DNA of 64,000 bases from Cycas panzhihuaensis. Lineage: Eukaryota; Cycadophyta. Below, one piece after another: positions 1 to 10,749 of the stretch. Positions within the stretch are counted from its first letter, which is position 1. Every line of letters begins with the position of its first letter. The position numbers and the translations under genes are program-made. The DNA lies in contig CM041465.1 in the NCBI GenBank assembly GCA_023213395.1, forward strand, positions 143,599,741-143,663,740, in the 5' to 3' direction. The notes below the pieces were generated by a model. The model did no database searches. It saw nothing but the letters and a program-made list of their open reading frames with translations, and was not told where the DNA came from.

Positions 1-2
1 AT

Positions 3-1922
3 AAATTATTTTCTTCTATTCAATCAACCCTGGGAGAGCTATAAAGGATTGAGAAAGAGGTTTAGTAGTGGCTAGATGGTTATAATAATATCAAATTTTA
101 AAATTATTGCCTTTCTAAAAACCATTATACCATTTGGATTAATAGGTATTAGGGACATACATCTTTGTTACTTAAGTATCTAGAAAATAAGTTTTATTTT
201 TGGATATTTGTAGGCAATTGATAACAATAAGAGACAAGTTAAATCAAGTTAAAAAGTCACCTCTCTAGAACCATGATATAGAAATTATAGAATGTGGACA
301 ACTGGTCTAACATAATAATCTCAGGGAATGAGATGACAACGTTAGGTATTAAACATTCAAAAGAAAGATAATATGTTCATGATGCATTTATAGGAGCTTA
401 TTTATAAAGTTTAGGTATGGCTACTTACTAAAGACATATTTTGGATGGCTTGAAATAGTATAGGAATCAAGGAATAATAAGTACATCTAGAATAAACATG
501 AATTCACAAGCCATGGAAAAGATTAACAATTTACATATTGAGAAAATCTTGGAAAAATATAAAGGAAAATCTATTATGATTAAATATTCAAAGAAGAAAG
601 ATAATTAAGGTACTGGTCTAAAGGGTTTGATAGGTGTTAAGATTATAAAACCTAGATGAGAGACAAAGAGATAAGTTCTTCTCCCATAAACTATAAATAA
701 ACCATCCTCTATTCTAAGTGCAATCAAACCAAATCAATCGATTCAACAACCATAATAAATAGGGAAGGAAGAGCCCCAAAGAACTAGTGATGTCCTAGAA
801 ATTAGTGAAGGTAGTATATATAAAAATATTGATTCTAATGCAAATAATACTTCTAACTAGCTTTCCCCACAAGATGCAAATATAGAAAAGATTGATTCTT
901 AATTTGATCAATACCTATAAATAGTAGTAGAATATATAGTTTAGGAGACACAAGGCCTTAATGTACTTATGGAAACCCTAGTTATAAGTAAAATAAGTAG
1001 AATTATACATAGTCATCTTGTATAGAAATCATTAAGAGAAGATATACAAATTATTGAGAGGTCTATAGAAAGTGAAGATATTCAACAATCAAATATTTTA
1101 ACACATAGTATATTGACTAACGAACAAGGAGAAGAAGTAGGAATGATAGAATAGACCCTAACATAGATAAATGGTCAAGATACCTCAATATAAATAATAG
1201 TTATTGGTAAAGAATTGATGTTTTCTATAGAAACTTTACTTAAGGAGCAAAGAAATAAGAGGAAAAAATAGATATTAGGCCACACTAAGTAACAGACATA
1301 GAAGGATAATTTTATTTCTTATAAAAAGAATCTCAATAGTTGCATATGGACATGGTGAAAGAAGGAAAACCACTACAGTCTCATGACTTCTCTTTGATAG
1401 ATATCGCTCCTATGTAGTTAGTGGACCTACATTTAACTATTGGTAAAGTAGTTAGGAACAAGGTTTAGGAATTATATCTTTAACTATAAGAATACAAGTA
1501 GGAGAATCAAATGCACTAGTTACAAAATAAAGAGTTATAGAAATAAATCAATGAATTAACAAGGCTATGGGAGCCCTTATAGATTCAACCCTTAAGATTA
1601 GATGTTTCAGAACAAATTAAAATAGTTTCAAAGCAATTGAAGCACAACATTTAAAGTAAGGCTCTTAAGAGTGAAATGAAGCAATAATATGTGGCCAATA
1701 TGAATGATTTAGTTATCAATGTATGAGATTTCAATTTTCGTTTTTTGAAAATCAAAGAAACCATTGATTATATAAATAAGACATCTATTAGTTTCACAGA
1801 TTTATTTACAAAAGTTATGGAGGAACATGTCAATGTAAAATAAATAATAACAGAAAGAATATTGCACCAAGATTAAAATGATATCATTAAATACCTCAAT
1901 TTTTTATTGATTATAAAATAAT
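3..1922 (+). pseudogene. Decayed long ORF of an unrecognised coiled-coil-like protein
   Basis: One frame can be followed from base 3 to about 1316 without an indel. After a one-base shift near 1316-1322 it continues to about 1922, roughly 640 codons in all, and it enters from beyond the left edge. By hand count about 45 in-frame stops interrupt it and only three are TGA; the rest are TAA or TAG in places where Gln fits well. Between the stops the protein-like text is coherent, for example NEMTTLGIKHSKER, EDIQQSNILTHSILTNEQGE and LRLDVSEQIKIVSKQLKH. The 1440-1560 part is rich in Leu, Lys, Glu and presumed Gln in a spacing that suggests a coiled coil. I do not recognise the family. A gag-like or accessory ORF of a retroelement is possible because transposons surround it, but no catalytic motif supports that. 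Confidence 0.5.
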
Positions 1923-2054
1923 AATATACAAGTATATTATTATTTCAAATTAGCTTTTGTTTCAAGCCCATAATATTTTACCAATATCACATAATGCATA
2001 AATGTGCATTATCACCTGTTTTTCTCTAATACTCCCTTATAATACATATTTAAG

Positions 2055-2245
2055 AAAACACCCAAATTTTCTCTAAATTAGTAATGCTTGATCTTAGATA
2101 ATACTTTAGTAAAAATATTAACAATTTGATCTTCAATTTTGTAACATAGTAGTTTAGTTTATCCTTGTTGTACTAGCTATCAAATATAATGATGCTTGAT
2201 TTCGATATGTTTTGTTCTTCTAAACTCACTTTACATTAAAATTTT
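2055..2245 (-). pseudogene. Ty1/copia RNase H C-terminal remnant
   Basis: Reading leftward, the minus strand gives RRTKHIEIKHHYI, then a Gln/Lys-rich stretch, then EDQIVNIFTKVLSKIKH. This is the usual end of copia polyproteins, where the template is D-I-F-T-K-x-L. Neighbouring stops fall at expected Gln positions. Nothing recognisable of the upstream RT survives in the adjoining 2250-3200 segment. It appears to be a fragment of an element distinct from the others in the window. Confidence 0.6.
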
Positions 2246-3205
2246 ATTAATTTTGTCATTTAGAAAGAGTCATTAATTAATGTATTAAGTTACATTCTCT
2301 TTTCTTATCATTTTAAGTCAATGTTATATTATATTATTGGATATTTAATAGCCCATAATGATAATTATAAACTCACAGAGGTATTTATAATCCCTTAGAG
2401 GTAATTTAGGAGGCTATAAAACCCTTGTATAAGGTTACAGATCCTGTTATGATGTATTTCTAGCCATTTAGTTAATAACAATTTCTCTTATGCCCCATTT
2501 GGAAAGAGTTAGGACATCCTTTTTATTACTCTTGTATTTGACTTTTAACTTACTTGTTTGACTATGTAGGATAATGTGTTCCCAAAATATAGCTAACTTG
2601 GCACTAATAGAACTATATACATGATAAAATGACCTAGTTAACTGACAATCATAGTAGTCAGTTACCTATGTGGTCTAGTAAATGGAACTCACTTCATATA
2701 GATGACAATAATACTTTATGATTATTAAACTAACTTGATCTAGCAAATATTTGAAGATAAGATTTATGCTTTTGATATGACATTTCAATTGATGTAATTG
2801 CATGTAATAGGAGGAAATGTTAGACATAATATCTAACTATATTATAACCATATTAACACTCTTTCATATATTATTTGATTTTTGTATTCATAATCATATT
2901 AACATGTGTTCCACCTTAATAAGTATGCCAACACATAAAGGTTAACCTTGAGGGTTCTTACATATGATGAGATGTTCCATAAGTATGTACTTAATTCTTT
3001 CTAATAATTTGAAGTTTGTTCATTCTTTATAATTCATTATGTTTCATCTTCATATATACTTCATCTCTTTTATGTCTTATTACTTATCCTACACTTATCT
3101 TAGCATATATTCTTTGTCCATTATTAGGTCTACTATGATTGCTTCCAACTAAAACCAACATTATAATATTAGAGTTATAACTCTAAACCAACAAGGCCAT
3201 GTTAG
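2246..3205. other. AT-rich intergenic sequence, no gene seen
   Basis: This stretch is about 70 percent A+T with no coherent frame in either strand. It probably holds old LTR or leader sequence, but I found no paired repeat for it in the window. Confidence 0.5.
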
Positions 3206-3210
3206 AGTAT

Positions 3211-3574
3211 TAATATCATACTACTTATAATTATGAATATTAAAAATAATAATATATTAAAAAATATAAATCAAATCATAGGATTACTAAAATATATTCA
3301 TAAAGAATCACTTATAGTCATAAGTTACTTCAAGGGGGTAACCTCCTTAAGAGCAAAGCTCAATTACAAGAGATTCAAAGATATCCTTAAAACTACAAAA
3401 ATTATAAATATAAATGCGAGACTTATCCTAATTATATTATTAAGTGGTGAATGTAAGATGATTCATTATATACAAAAATAAATACATGAATTGTATGACC
3501 TTTACAATGCTTTATATATTATGACTATTGCATGGCTCTATACAATAGATAATTAGGATACAATTGTCCTAGCA
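3211..3574 (-). repeat. Gyp-1 3' LTR
   Basis: It aligns by eye with 16687-17068, sharing for example taagagcaaa, attacaagagattca and acaatgctttat. It starts taatatcata where the other copy has tgatatgata and ends near tcctagca. Divergence is high, so the insertion is old. Confidence 0.65.
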
Positions 3575-3634
3575 TGCCTTCCGTCTATGAAGAGCATTGC
3601 CCTTAAGACTTGAATTTTGAAAAATATTATTAGA

Positions 3635-5100
3635 GTTTATAAAGAGGTTTCCATGTTGCATCTTTTGATTACATGCCTTACCATTGCACTAAAACTTCTA
3701 TAGTAGTATGGTTTTGAAGTTGGCATATTTGACATTGTAGGATTACTTTTGGCATAAGCATGATAAATCCTTTGCCATCTAACTCAAGTAGTGATGATTG
3801 AATGTGCATCTATTATCCTAAAACCTTCTTTAGATAAGACACATATAAAACTAAATATATCTTGGAGGATAGATATGGATCCAACTTATAAGCAACTTTT
3901 TTGATCTTTTATGTCATATAATATAGCCCATATAATTTTGAAACAAGTTTCTATTGACCTTTATGCTTCAATGATATCTATTTGTAAGTTTAGAAGTGCA
4001 AGAAGACCATATCTCCTTTAGTTAATAAGCACTCTAAATGGTATTGATTAGTTTCCTATTTCATCCTATTTTAAGCTTGTGCCAAGTTGTCATTGAGAGT
4101 GCAAAGTAGGTTCTCCCACTTGTTAATAGTTATATTAACAACTGATACCATGGAGATACCTAGAAGATATAATAGGAGAGATGGCAAAGGTTTACCATAA
4201 ATTACTTTTTTTGGGTCATCTTTATTTTTTAGTGATAAGAGGTGTTGTAGCACAATTCAACAAGAGGTAATAACTTTAGCTAATAAGTTTGTTGTTTGGA
4301 GGAAAAATAATATAAATTTGTTTGTAAGTATTTATTAACCACTTTGTTCTAATCATTAGTTTGTGGATAGTAAGTAAAACTCATTTTTAACTATGTTCCT
4401 TACATCTCAAAAACTTCCTACCAAAAATAGCTAGTAAAGGTGGGATTGCAATCACAAATAATAGAGGTTGGTATACTATATAGGTAAAAGATGTTATTGA
4501 GAAAAACTTGGGCAATAGTAGTGCCCTTATATGTGTGAACTAACGAGGAAAATGGTAATACTTAGAAAGATAATCCATTACCACAAAAGTAAATAATCTA
4601 TCCCCTAATTTAGGCAACCCTTAAATAAAGTCCATAGAAATGTCCTACCACATTGTCATTGGAATTAGTAGTGATTGTAATATTCTGAAAGCCTTAGTGA
4701 TTTCCCCTTTGTGATGCTAGTACATATCATATTTTTCCATGAACCTTTTGATATCAATTTTTATTCCAAGCTAGAAAGAATTTTGTTTAACTTATTCATA
4801 CATTTTTAGGAAACTAGAATATCTTATAGAAGGTGTTATACATAGTTCTTCTAATAACTTATCTGAAAGAATAGATTTAGTTGAAAGTACAATATGTCCC
4901 TTATATCATAAATAGTACCCCCCCCAAGAGTATTTAGGTTTAGCAATGGAATCAACTATTAATAATTAAATTAGTTATATACCTACATGTCATGTTGCCA
5001 TTCTTATATAATTTCTTTTAACTAATCTAGGGTTGGTAAGAATAAAACACATAATGCACCTTAGTCCTTAAACTTGCACAATAATACATTGATCACCATA
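3635..5100 (-). pseudogene. Gyp-1 integrase with chromodomain-like tail
   Basis: Minus-strand reading shows the integrase core remnant near 4560-4660 (the FLWTLFKGCL stretch corresponds to the usual I-S-M-D-F-I-x-G-L-P motif), an open 60-codon piece at 4071-4253, then the C-terminal part with KVAYKLDPYLSSKIY and YVSYLKK at about 3850-3950. The final part, near 3640-3760, reads TIEVLVQW, then DATWKP, the pattern of a chromodomain-like tail that targets integration in chromoviruses. Many stops and shifts make it non-functional. Assignment to gypsy integrase is secure from the C-terminal motifs; the catalytic triad is not fully readable. Confidence 0.65.
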
Positions 5101-6295
5101 TTTTTCTTCCCCTTTTTGTAGATAATCTCATAATGATAGCATAATAACTTAATGGACCACTTTTACTATCTAGGCAATGATACCCATTACTCCAAGAAAT
5201 ATTTGAGGTTATGATGGTCAATCTTGATGTAGAAATGATGTCTTAAAAGATAGGGCCATTAATGATTAATAATATAAATGATAGCTAACACCTCTTTCTC
5301 AAATATGAATTTTCCTATATTCTTGCTAGCAAGTACCTTACTAGAGAATACTAGTGGTCATCCTTCTTATATTAAGACTACATTAATTTTGACCTTAGAG
5401 GCATCACTTTCAATGATGAACGATTTAGAAAGATTAGGCATGACTATTACATGTATACATCACATGGCCTCCTTGAGAATCTCAAAAGTATGCTCTACTA
5501 CTTCTAACCATTAGAAAGAATTTTTTTAAGTAATGTGGTTAATGGGTTTATATTTTTATCATATTCTCTAACAAATTTATGGCAATAGCTTATGAGACCT
5601 AAAATCCACAAAAACTCTTATGGGACTTTGGCTTTGGCCAATTTTGTATGTCTTCAATTTCTTTTGAGTCCACCTTCATGAATTTTATTGAAATAATATA
5701 TCTAAGGTTTCTCATTACATTGGTGCTAAAGGAGCATCTAGAACACTTAGCATAAATTTAATTTTCCTCCAAAAGTTATAAAGCTTAGTCCAAGTGGATC
5801 AAATGATCCTCGCATGTTTTATTATAAACTAAGATATCATCAGAGAATATTAGTATGAATTTTCAAAGGAAGGGTTAAATTCTTTTATTCATCAATCTCT
5901 GGAAGGTGAATGGTACATTTTTTAGGTTAAAGAACATTACTAAAAACTCATTGTGGCCTTCAAATATGCAGAAAGTTATTTTGGGAATATTCTCTTCCCA
6001 TATTTAGATTTGATTGTAGCCAGACCATAGGTATAATTTAGATAAAAAGCAAGCATAATGCAATTCCTCTAATAATTCATCCATTATCATAATTGAAAAT
6101 TTATCCTTGATTGTGATTTTGTTTAGCTCTTAGAAATCCATGCATATATACCATGACCCATCTTTCTTTCTAATTAAGAGTACTAGAGAGAAAAAAAGGC
6201 TAACACTTGGTTGGATGACACCTACATCTAATAACTCCTTGATTATCTTCTTAATTTTAGTCTTTTATGTATAGGGGTATTCATATGATTAGGTA
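5100..6295 (-). pseudogene. Gyp-1 reverse transcriptase and RNase H, RT start cut by Cop-1
   Basis: From 6295 leftward the minus strand gives [42 protein letters not shown], then the catalytic box FSDDILVYNK near 5800-5835 (the Y-x-D-D motif with F at the first place). The thumb and RNase H connection follow, ending at LKYFLE near 5150-5200. These are the standard landmarks of Ty3/gypsy RT. RNase H lies between the thumb and the integrase zinc region. Stops occur at several Gln or Trp positions. The N-terminal end of RT abuts the left TSD of Cop-1 at 6296. Confidence 0.75.
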
Positions 6296-6300
6296 TTAGG
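6296..6300. repeat. Cop-1 target-site duplication, left (ttagg)
   Basis: It lies immediately outside the left LTR of Cop-1. The right partner 13277-13281 is ttaag, one transition away. Confidence 0.55.
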
Positions 6301-6594
6301 TGATGGAATTAGAGGACAACAATAGATAGAAGAGGAAAGAATGCATGTAAGAAAGGACAACCAATAATCTGTAAGGAAGGTGGTGTTGAAAAATATTGGG
6401 GTCTTCAGACCCCTTATAGATATAATCAGGATTGAGAGGATTTAGTACACCTCTCAAGGTCCACCACTACCTGGCATTGGCAAACATTTGATAATATGCT
6501 AACACAAAGTATTTTCCATAATATAGGTTATTTCCCCAATTTGAGTAATCTCTCCAATGTAGGTAATTACTCCATTGTGAGCATTATTCCAATA
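6301..6594 (-). repeat. Cop-1 3' LTR
   Basis: It begins tgatggaattagag and ends attattccaata, the same as the partner at 12983-13276. Read on the minus strand it starts TATTGGAATAATG, one transition from the common copia LTR start TGTTGGAATA, and ends CCATCA. Confidence 0.8.
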
Positions 6595-6639
6595 TTTCTC
6601 TCCTATAATGCCCATTTGGTGAGACTCAAAGTTTATTTC

Positions 6640-8100
6640 TGAATTTGATAAACTTTATTTTACTAAGTACCTTTGTGAAGATACCTACCACCTAATCCTC
6701 AGTGCTATAATAAATCAATTCTAATTTACCTTATTATACTAACTCTCTAATGAAGTGATGTTATGTTTCAATGTGTTTTGTCTTGCCATGAAACACTAAA
6801 TTTCTTGTCATTTGAATTATGTTTTAATTATTACAAAACAATTGTATGGGACCAATCTATTCTTCTTATAAATCCTAAAGTAATATCCTAAGCCAAACTA
6901 TTTTACAAGCTCTTACTATAGCTACTTTATACTTTGCTTCTATAGTAGAAAGAGATATTGTCATTTGATTATTTTAATTCCATATTGCTACTATTGAACC
7001 TAACTAAATGCATAACCTAAAGTAGATTTTTTATCATCTACATAACTTGCCAAGTCTAATTCTGTATAACCAATTAACCAGTAATCCCCTAATGACCTAT
7101 AATGCAAACCATACCCAATAGTACCTTTAAGATACATAAGAATCCTTTTGCCTGCTTGTTAATACTTTACCTTAGGTTTATGCATAAACCTAGAAACCAT
7201 ACTAACTACATACATAATGTCTAAATGAGTTGAAGTCAAATAAATAAGACTCCTAATGAATTGCCTATAAAGTATAGGATTAATTTATTTAGATTTCTCA
7301 AACTTAGATAATTTTAACCCAACCTTTATTAGTGTTACAAGTGGCTTGTAATTATCTATGTTGAATTTATGTAACATATCCAATGTGTTTTTTTTTTTTT
7401 ATACAAATACCCATTTTTCATCATGTTATACTTAATGCCTAATAAATAATGTATAAATCCAAAATCTGTCATTTCAAAATCTTTGAACATATCTTTTCTA
7501 AACTTTTAGGATAAGTAATCATAATTCTTAGTATATACCAGGTCATCCACATATAAGCCCACAATTAGTATTGAGCTTCCTTCTAATTTTATATATAAAT
7601 TAGGGTTTGATTAGCTCCTTAGGAATCTTTTATCCTTAAAATATTTTTTAATCTTAGAGTACCATACTCTAGGTGTTTATTTGAGTCCATACAAGGTACT
7701 TTTAAGTTTGTAGACCTTATCTTCTTTTCTCTTTACTTCAAAACCCTTAGGTTATTAGACATATGTCTTCTCATCTACATAGTGATTCAAAAAGTAATTT
7801 TTTATATCCATTTAATAGGTTGTCTAACCTTGTTATGTAGTTAAGGCCATGATTAATCTAACTATTTTTAACCTTACAACAAGTGCAAATGTTTTATTAT
7901 AATTTATGGCTTCAATTTAGGCATATCATTTTGTAACTAATCTTGTCTTATATTTATCAATGGACCTATCTAATTTATACTTAGCTTTGTAGATCCATTT
8001 TGTCGCAATGACATTCTTTTTAGGTGGTAAATTAACTAACTTTTATGTCTCATTCTTCACTAAGGTATTGCATTCTTCCTTCATTGTATTTTTTCATTCT
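6640..8100 (-). pseudogene. Cop-1 reverse transcriptase and RNase H
   Basis: Minus-strand reading gives the RT catalytic box YIDDLVYTKN near 7510-7545, FGFIHYLLGIKY, then LYRQFIRSLIYLTSTHLDI and VVSMVSRFMHKP, the usual copia RT-RNase H connection. RNase H landmarks DDKKSTLGYAF and a final KHHF-type region follow toward 6740. Stops and shifts are frequent. It uses D-D catalytic residues as expected for copia RT, but no long open frame remains. Confidence 0.7.
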
Positions 8101-8261
8101 TCTTAGCTATTTACCTTCTCAAAGTTTTGAGGCTTATTTGACTCCATAACTTGAGTCATAAATGTAAAGTTTACCCTTTGAAATCTTGTTGTTCTTCTCT
8201 CAAAGTTAGTATCTAAGATGTTTTAAGGGTTATGAACCCTTTGTACCCATTTTGGAACCTT

Positions 8262-8510
8262 TTAACTTAAATTAGTTGGTCCTACTTCACTTGTACTAGG
8301 TATATTTGTACCACTTGACTTAGAGTCCATTTCAATCATAATGTTTTTACCTTTATCCTTTTTAATAACTTCCTCTTTGTAGAATTCATCTTCCTTACAG
8401 ATGACATCCCTACTCATCATGATTCTTTTACTTTTTAGGTCATATAATTTATAAGATCTTAATGAGTTACTATATCTTGTAAATATGTATTTAATGATTT
8501 TATCATTCAA
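8262..8510 (-). pseudogene. Cop-1 integrase-RT linker fragment
   Basis: An open stretch of 82 codons on the minus strand reads through YKLYDLKSKRIMMSRDVI, which matches the copia segment just after integrase (the shared form is x-Y-x-l-d-p-x-s-x-k-i-x-x-S-R-D-V-x-F). It continues into an acidic, Lys/Ser-rich linker. It sits between integrase (8520-9600) and RT in the expected order. Confidence 0.7.
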
Positions 8511-8519
8511 TGTTATCCT

Positions 8520-9680
8520 CCTTTATTTTAGAATATATGCATAAGTTATGTACCTAAAAACTCTTGAGTGTTTGATATTTGGTTTATAACCTATCCAAGC
8601 TTCTTCAAGTGTAACCTATCTTACTACCTTAGTTATGTATTTGTTCAATAAATAAGTAGTTGTATGCGTAATGTTTACCCAATATCCATTACCAAGATGT
8701 TTATCCTCAAGCATGCTTTTAGCCATCTCAATAATGGTCTTGTTCTTTCCTTTTGCAATCCCATTTTGTTGAAGGGTGTAGGGATTTGTAAGCTACTTCT
8801 TTATCCTAAAATATCTACAATAATCCTTAAATTCATTTGAAATGAAATTCTCCCCTATTATATAATCTAAGAGTTAATATTTTATGTCTACTATATCTTT
8901 CAATTATGACTTTGAGGTCAATAAAATATTAGACTACATCTGACTTGTACTTGAAAAAATAAGACCAAGTTATTCTTGTAGAGTTATTAATAAAAGTTAT
9001 GAAATACTTAACTCCTTTAAGTGAAGGCACATCCATTGGTCCACATAGATCTATGTATACTAGTTAAAGAAGCCCATTTGCCTTATAATTGTCATTAGTA
9101 ATCTTTATTTTTATTGTTTGTCTAGTATACACCCTTCACAGACTTCTTTGCTATGTTCAATGTCAAGTAGACCTATCACAATTTCCATCTTTTTCATTAT
9201 GGTTAAGTCTTTTATTTCAAGTCTTAATATCCATATTAGTTTATACCTTCAAGGTATAGTGATCGGTTAAGAGAATGACTAGTTTAAACAATCTAGCAAT
9301 AGTCATTTAACCCTTAGCAACTATTATCTTATTCCTTACCTTATCCTTAATGGTGTACTCACCATTGTCAAAGATAATATTGTATTTGTGCCCCATCATT
9401 TATCTCATTGAAAACAAGTTTTTCTCAAGTACAAGGATATGGAGTATATCATTGATACATTTTGTTTCTCTAAAGTTTATTTAAATAGCTACATTTCTTT
9501 TATCAATTGTAGCTTAAGTAGTATTATCTCCACATATGCTTTTGTTCATTTTGGTGTTGTCCAACTCCTTAAATCATTCTTTTATATATGTCATATGAGT
9601 AGAGCATCCTAATTTAATATACCAACTATCTTCCTCTTCATTTTCTATCAAACCTGATATAAAGAGTCTCTCATTTTTTC
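8520..9680 (-). pseudogene. Cop-1 protease and integrase remnant
   Basis: The protease region on the minus strand shows SWYIKLGCSTHMT near 9600-9640, where a typical element has W-x-x-D-S-G-x-x-x-H-M; the catalytic Asp-Ser is lost. Integrase follows: VYIDLCGPMDVPSLKG near 9020-9060 with the first catalytic Asp, KYFITFINN, and a degraded second and third acidic region ending near the IYSKIKED text at 8540. The order protease-integrase-RT is copia. It is not functional. Confidence 0.65.
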
Positions 9681-9689
9681 TTTGCTTTT

Positions 9690-10749
9690 CAACGATTATA
9701 TTAGTTATTCCTCTTTTTATGTTGGATCTTTTTGTGAAATTATTTATTTCTAAATATCCACTTATATGGTAATAAGAACATTACATCATTCCTCTACCTC
9801 TAAGACTTCTTTCTCTTTGACCTTGATTTCTTTCTCTTAGACTTTGTCATTTACCTCTTTCTTGAGGACTAAAACCTTGTCATTGGCCTTAACTAAATTA
9901 GTCTTAAAAGTAATGTCTTTATCCTTAACTTTTTCCTTGATGAAATTGATTTTGACCTTAATGAAATTAACCTTGAACTTGATAGTATTATCCTTCATCT
10001 TAATAAACTTGACCTTATTTTTGATGAAATTGCCCTTGATTTCTAAGGCTTTGACCTCTTCCTATAGGAGATTATCCTCTTCCCCTAGAACTTTGGCCTT
10101 TAAAGGTAGGCTTAATATTTGCCTTAGAGGTAAATACATGTTCTAAAAATTTACTACCTATATTTATCTCTTCAACAACAAGTAACATTATATTAAGTTG
10201 ATCAATCTTGAGGGTAGTTAGATCTTTAGAAACCTCAATACTTATTACAACCACTTTAAACCTTTTAATATCATTAACACATCTTAAGCTCTATTCTACT
10301 ATCTTTTATTTACTAATGACTTTCCCTAAGGCTCTTATTTGATTTACTAGCCTTGTACCTTAGTTATAAAGTCATTTATTCCTTCATTGTTATTCATCAT
10401 ATAGTTTTCAAACTTACTCCTTAGTGTTTGGAGTTTTGATGTAGTAGCTCTTTCGTAGGTGATCTTCAAAGCATCCTATGCCTTTTTTGATATAGTTGCC
10501 TCACTAAACCTTAGAAAGATATTTTCCTTTAATGTACAGAAGATGCTAAGGCTTCATTATCTCATTTTTTATTCTCCTTATGGGTCAACTTTTGATCTTT
10601 AATAACATTGAGATCAAATGCCCCATAACATATTTTAATCAAGTCCTATATATATATTGACATAAAGATAGGTTTTATTTTTCAACTCCAATTCAAAAAT
10701 TAGCACCATCAAATTTAGGTACCATTATATTACTTATACTAGAGGCCAT
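9690..10749 (-). pseudogene. Cop-1 gag with Gln-rich repeated tail
   Basis: The start is at about 10749 with MASSISNIMVPKFDGANF, a usual copia gag opening (the P-x-F-x-G-x-N-F motif binds no cofactor but is family-typical). The open piece at 10072-10254 carries KANIKPTFKGQSSRGRG, a basic Gly/Arg stretch. The next 230 bases (9840-10070) are an imperfect repeat encoding Gln, His, Phe and Gly; many of its Gln codons are now TAA or TAG. No CCHC knuckle is intact. Confidence 0.65.
9843..10070. repeat. Imperfect short tandem repeats in Cop-1 gag tail
   Basis: Units of roughly 30 bases share the plus-strand core ttgaccttaatgaaatt and its variants. They encode a repeated F-H-Q-G-Q type motif on the minus strand. 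Confidence 0.5.

Noticed and set aside
1-1922. Reassigned genetic code (TAA/TAG read as Gln) or U-to-C editing restoring Gln and Arg
   Set aside because: The rest of the window is plant nuclear retrotransposon DNA with ordinary decay, and the same Gln-to-stop pattern occurs in a dead copia gag. Methylation-driven mutation explains it with fewer assumptions. Organellar editing does not fit the nuclear context.
9843-10070. CRISPR-like array
   Set aside because: Repeats have no unique spacers and translate as a Gln-rich gag tail.
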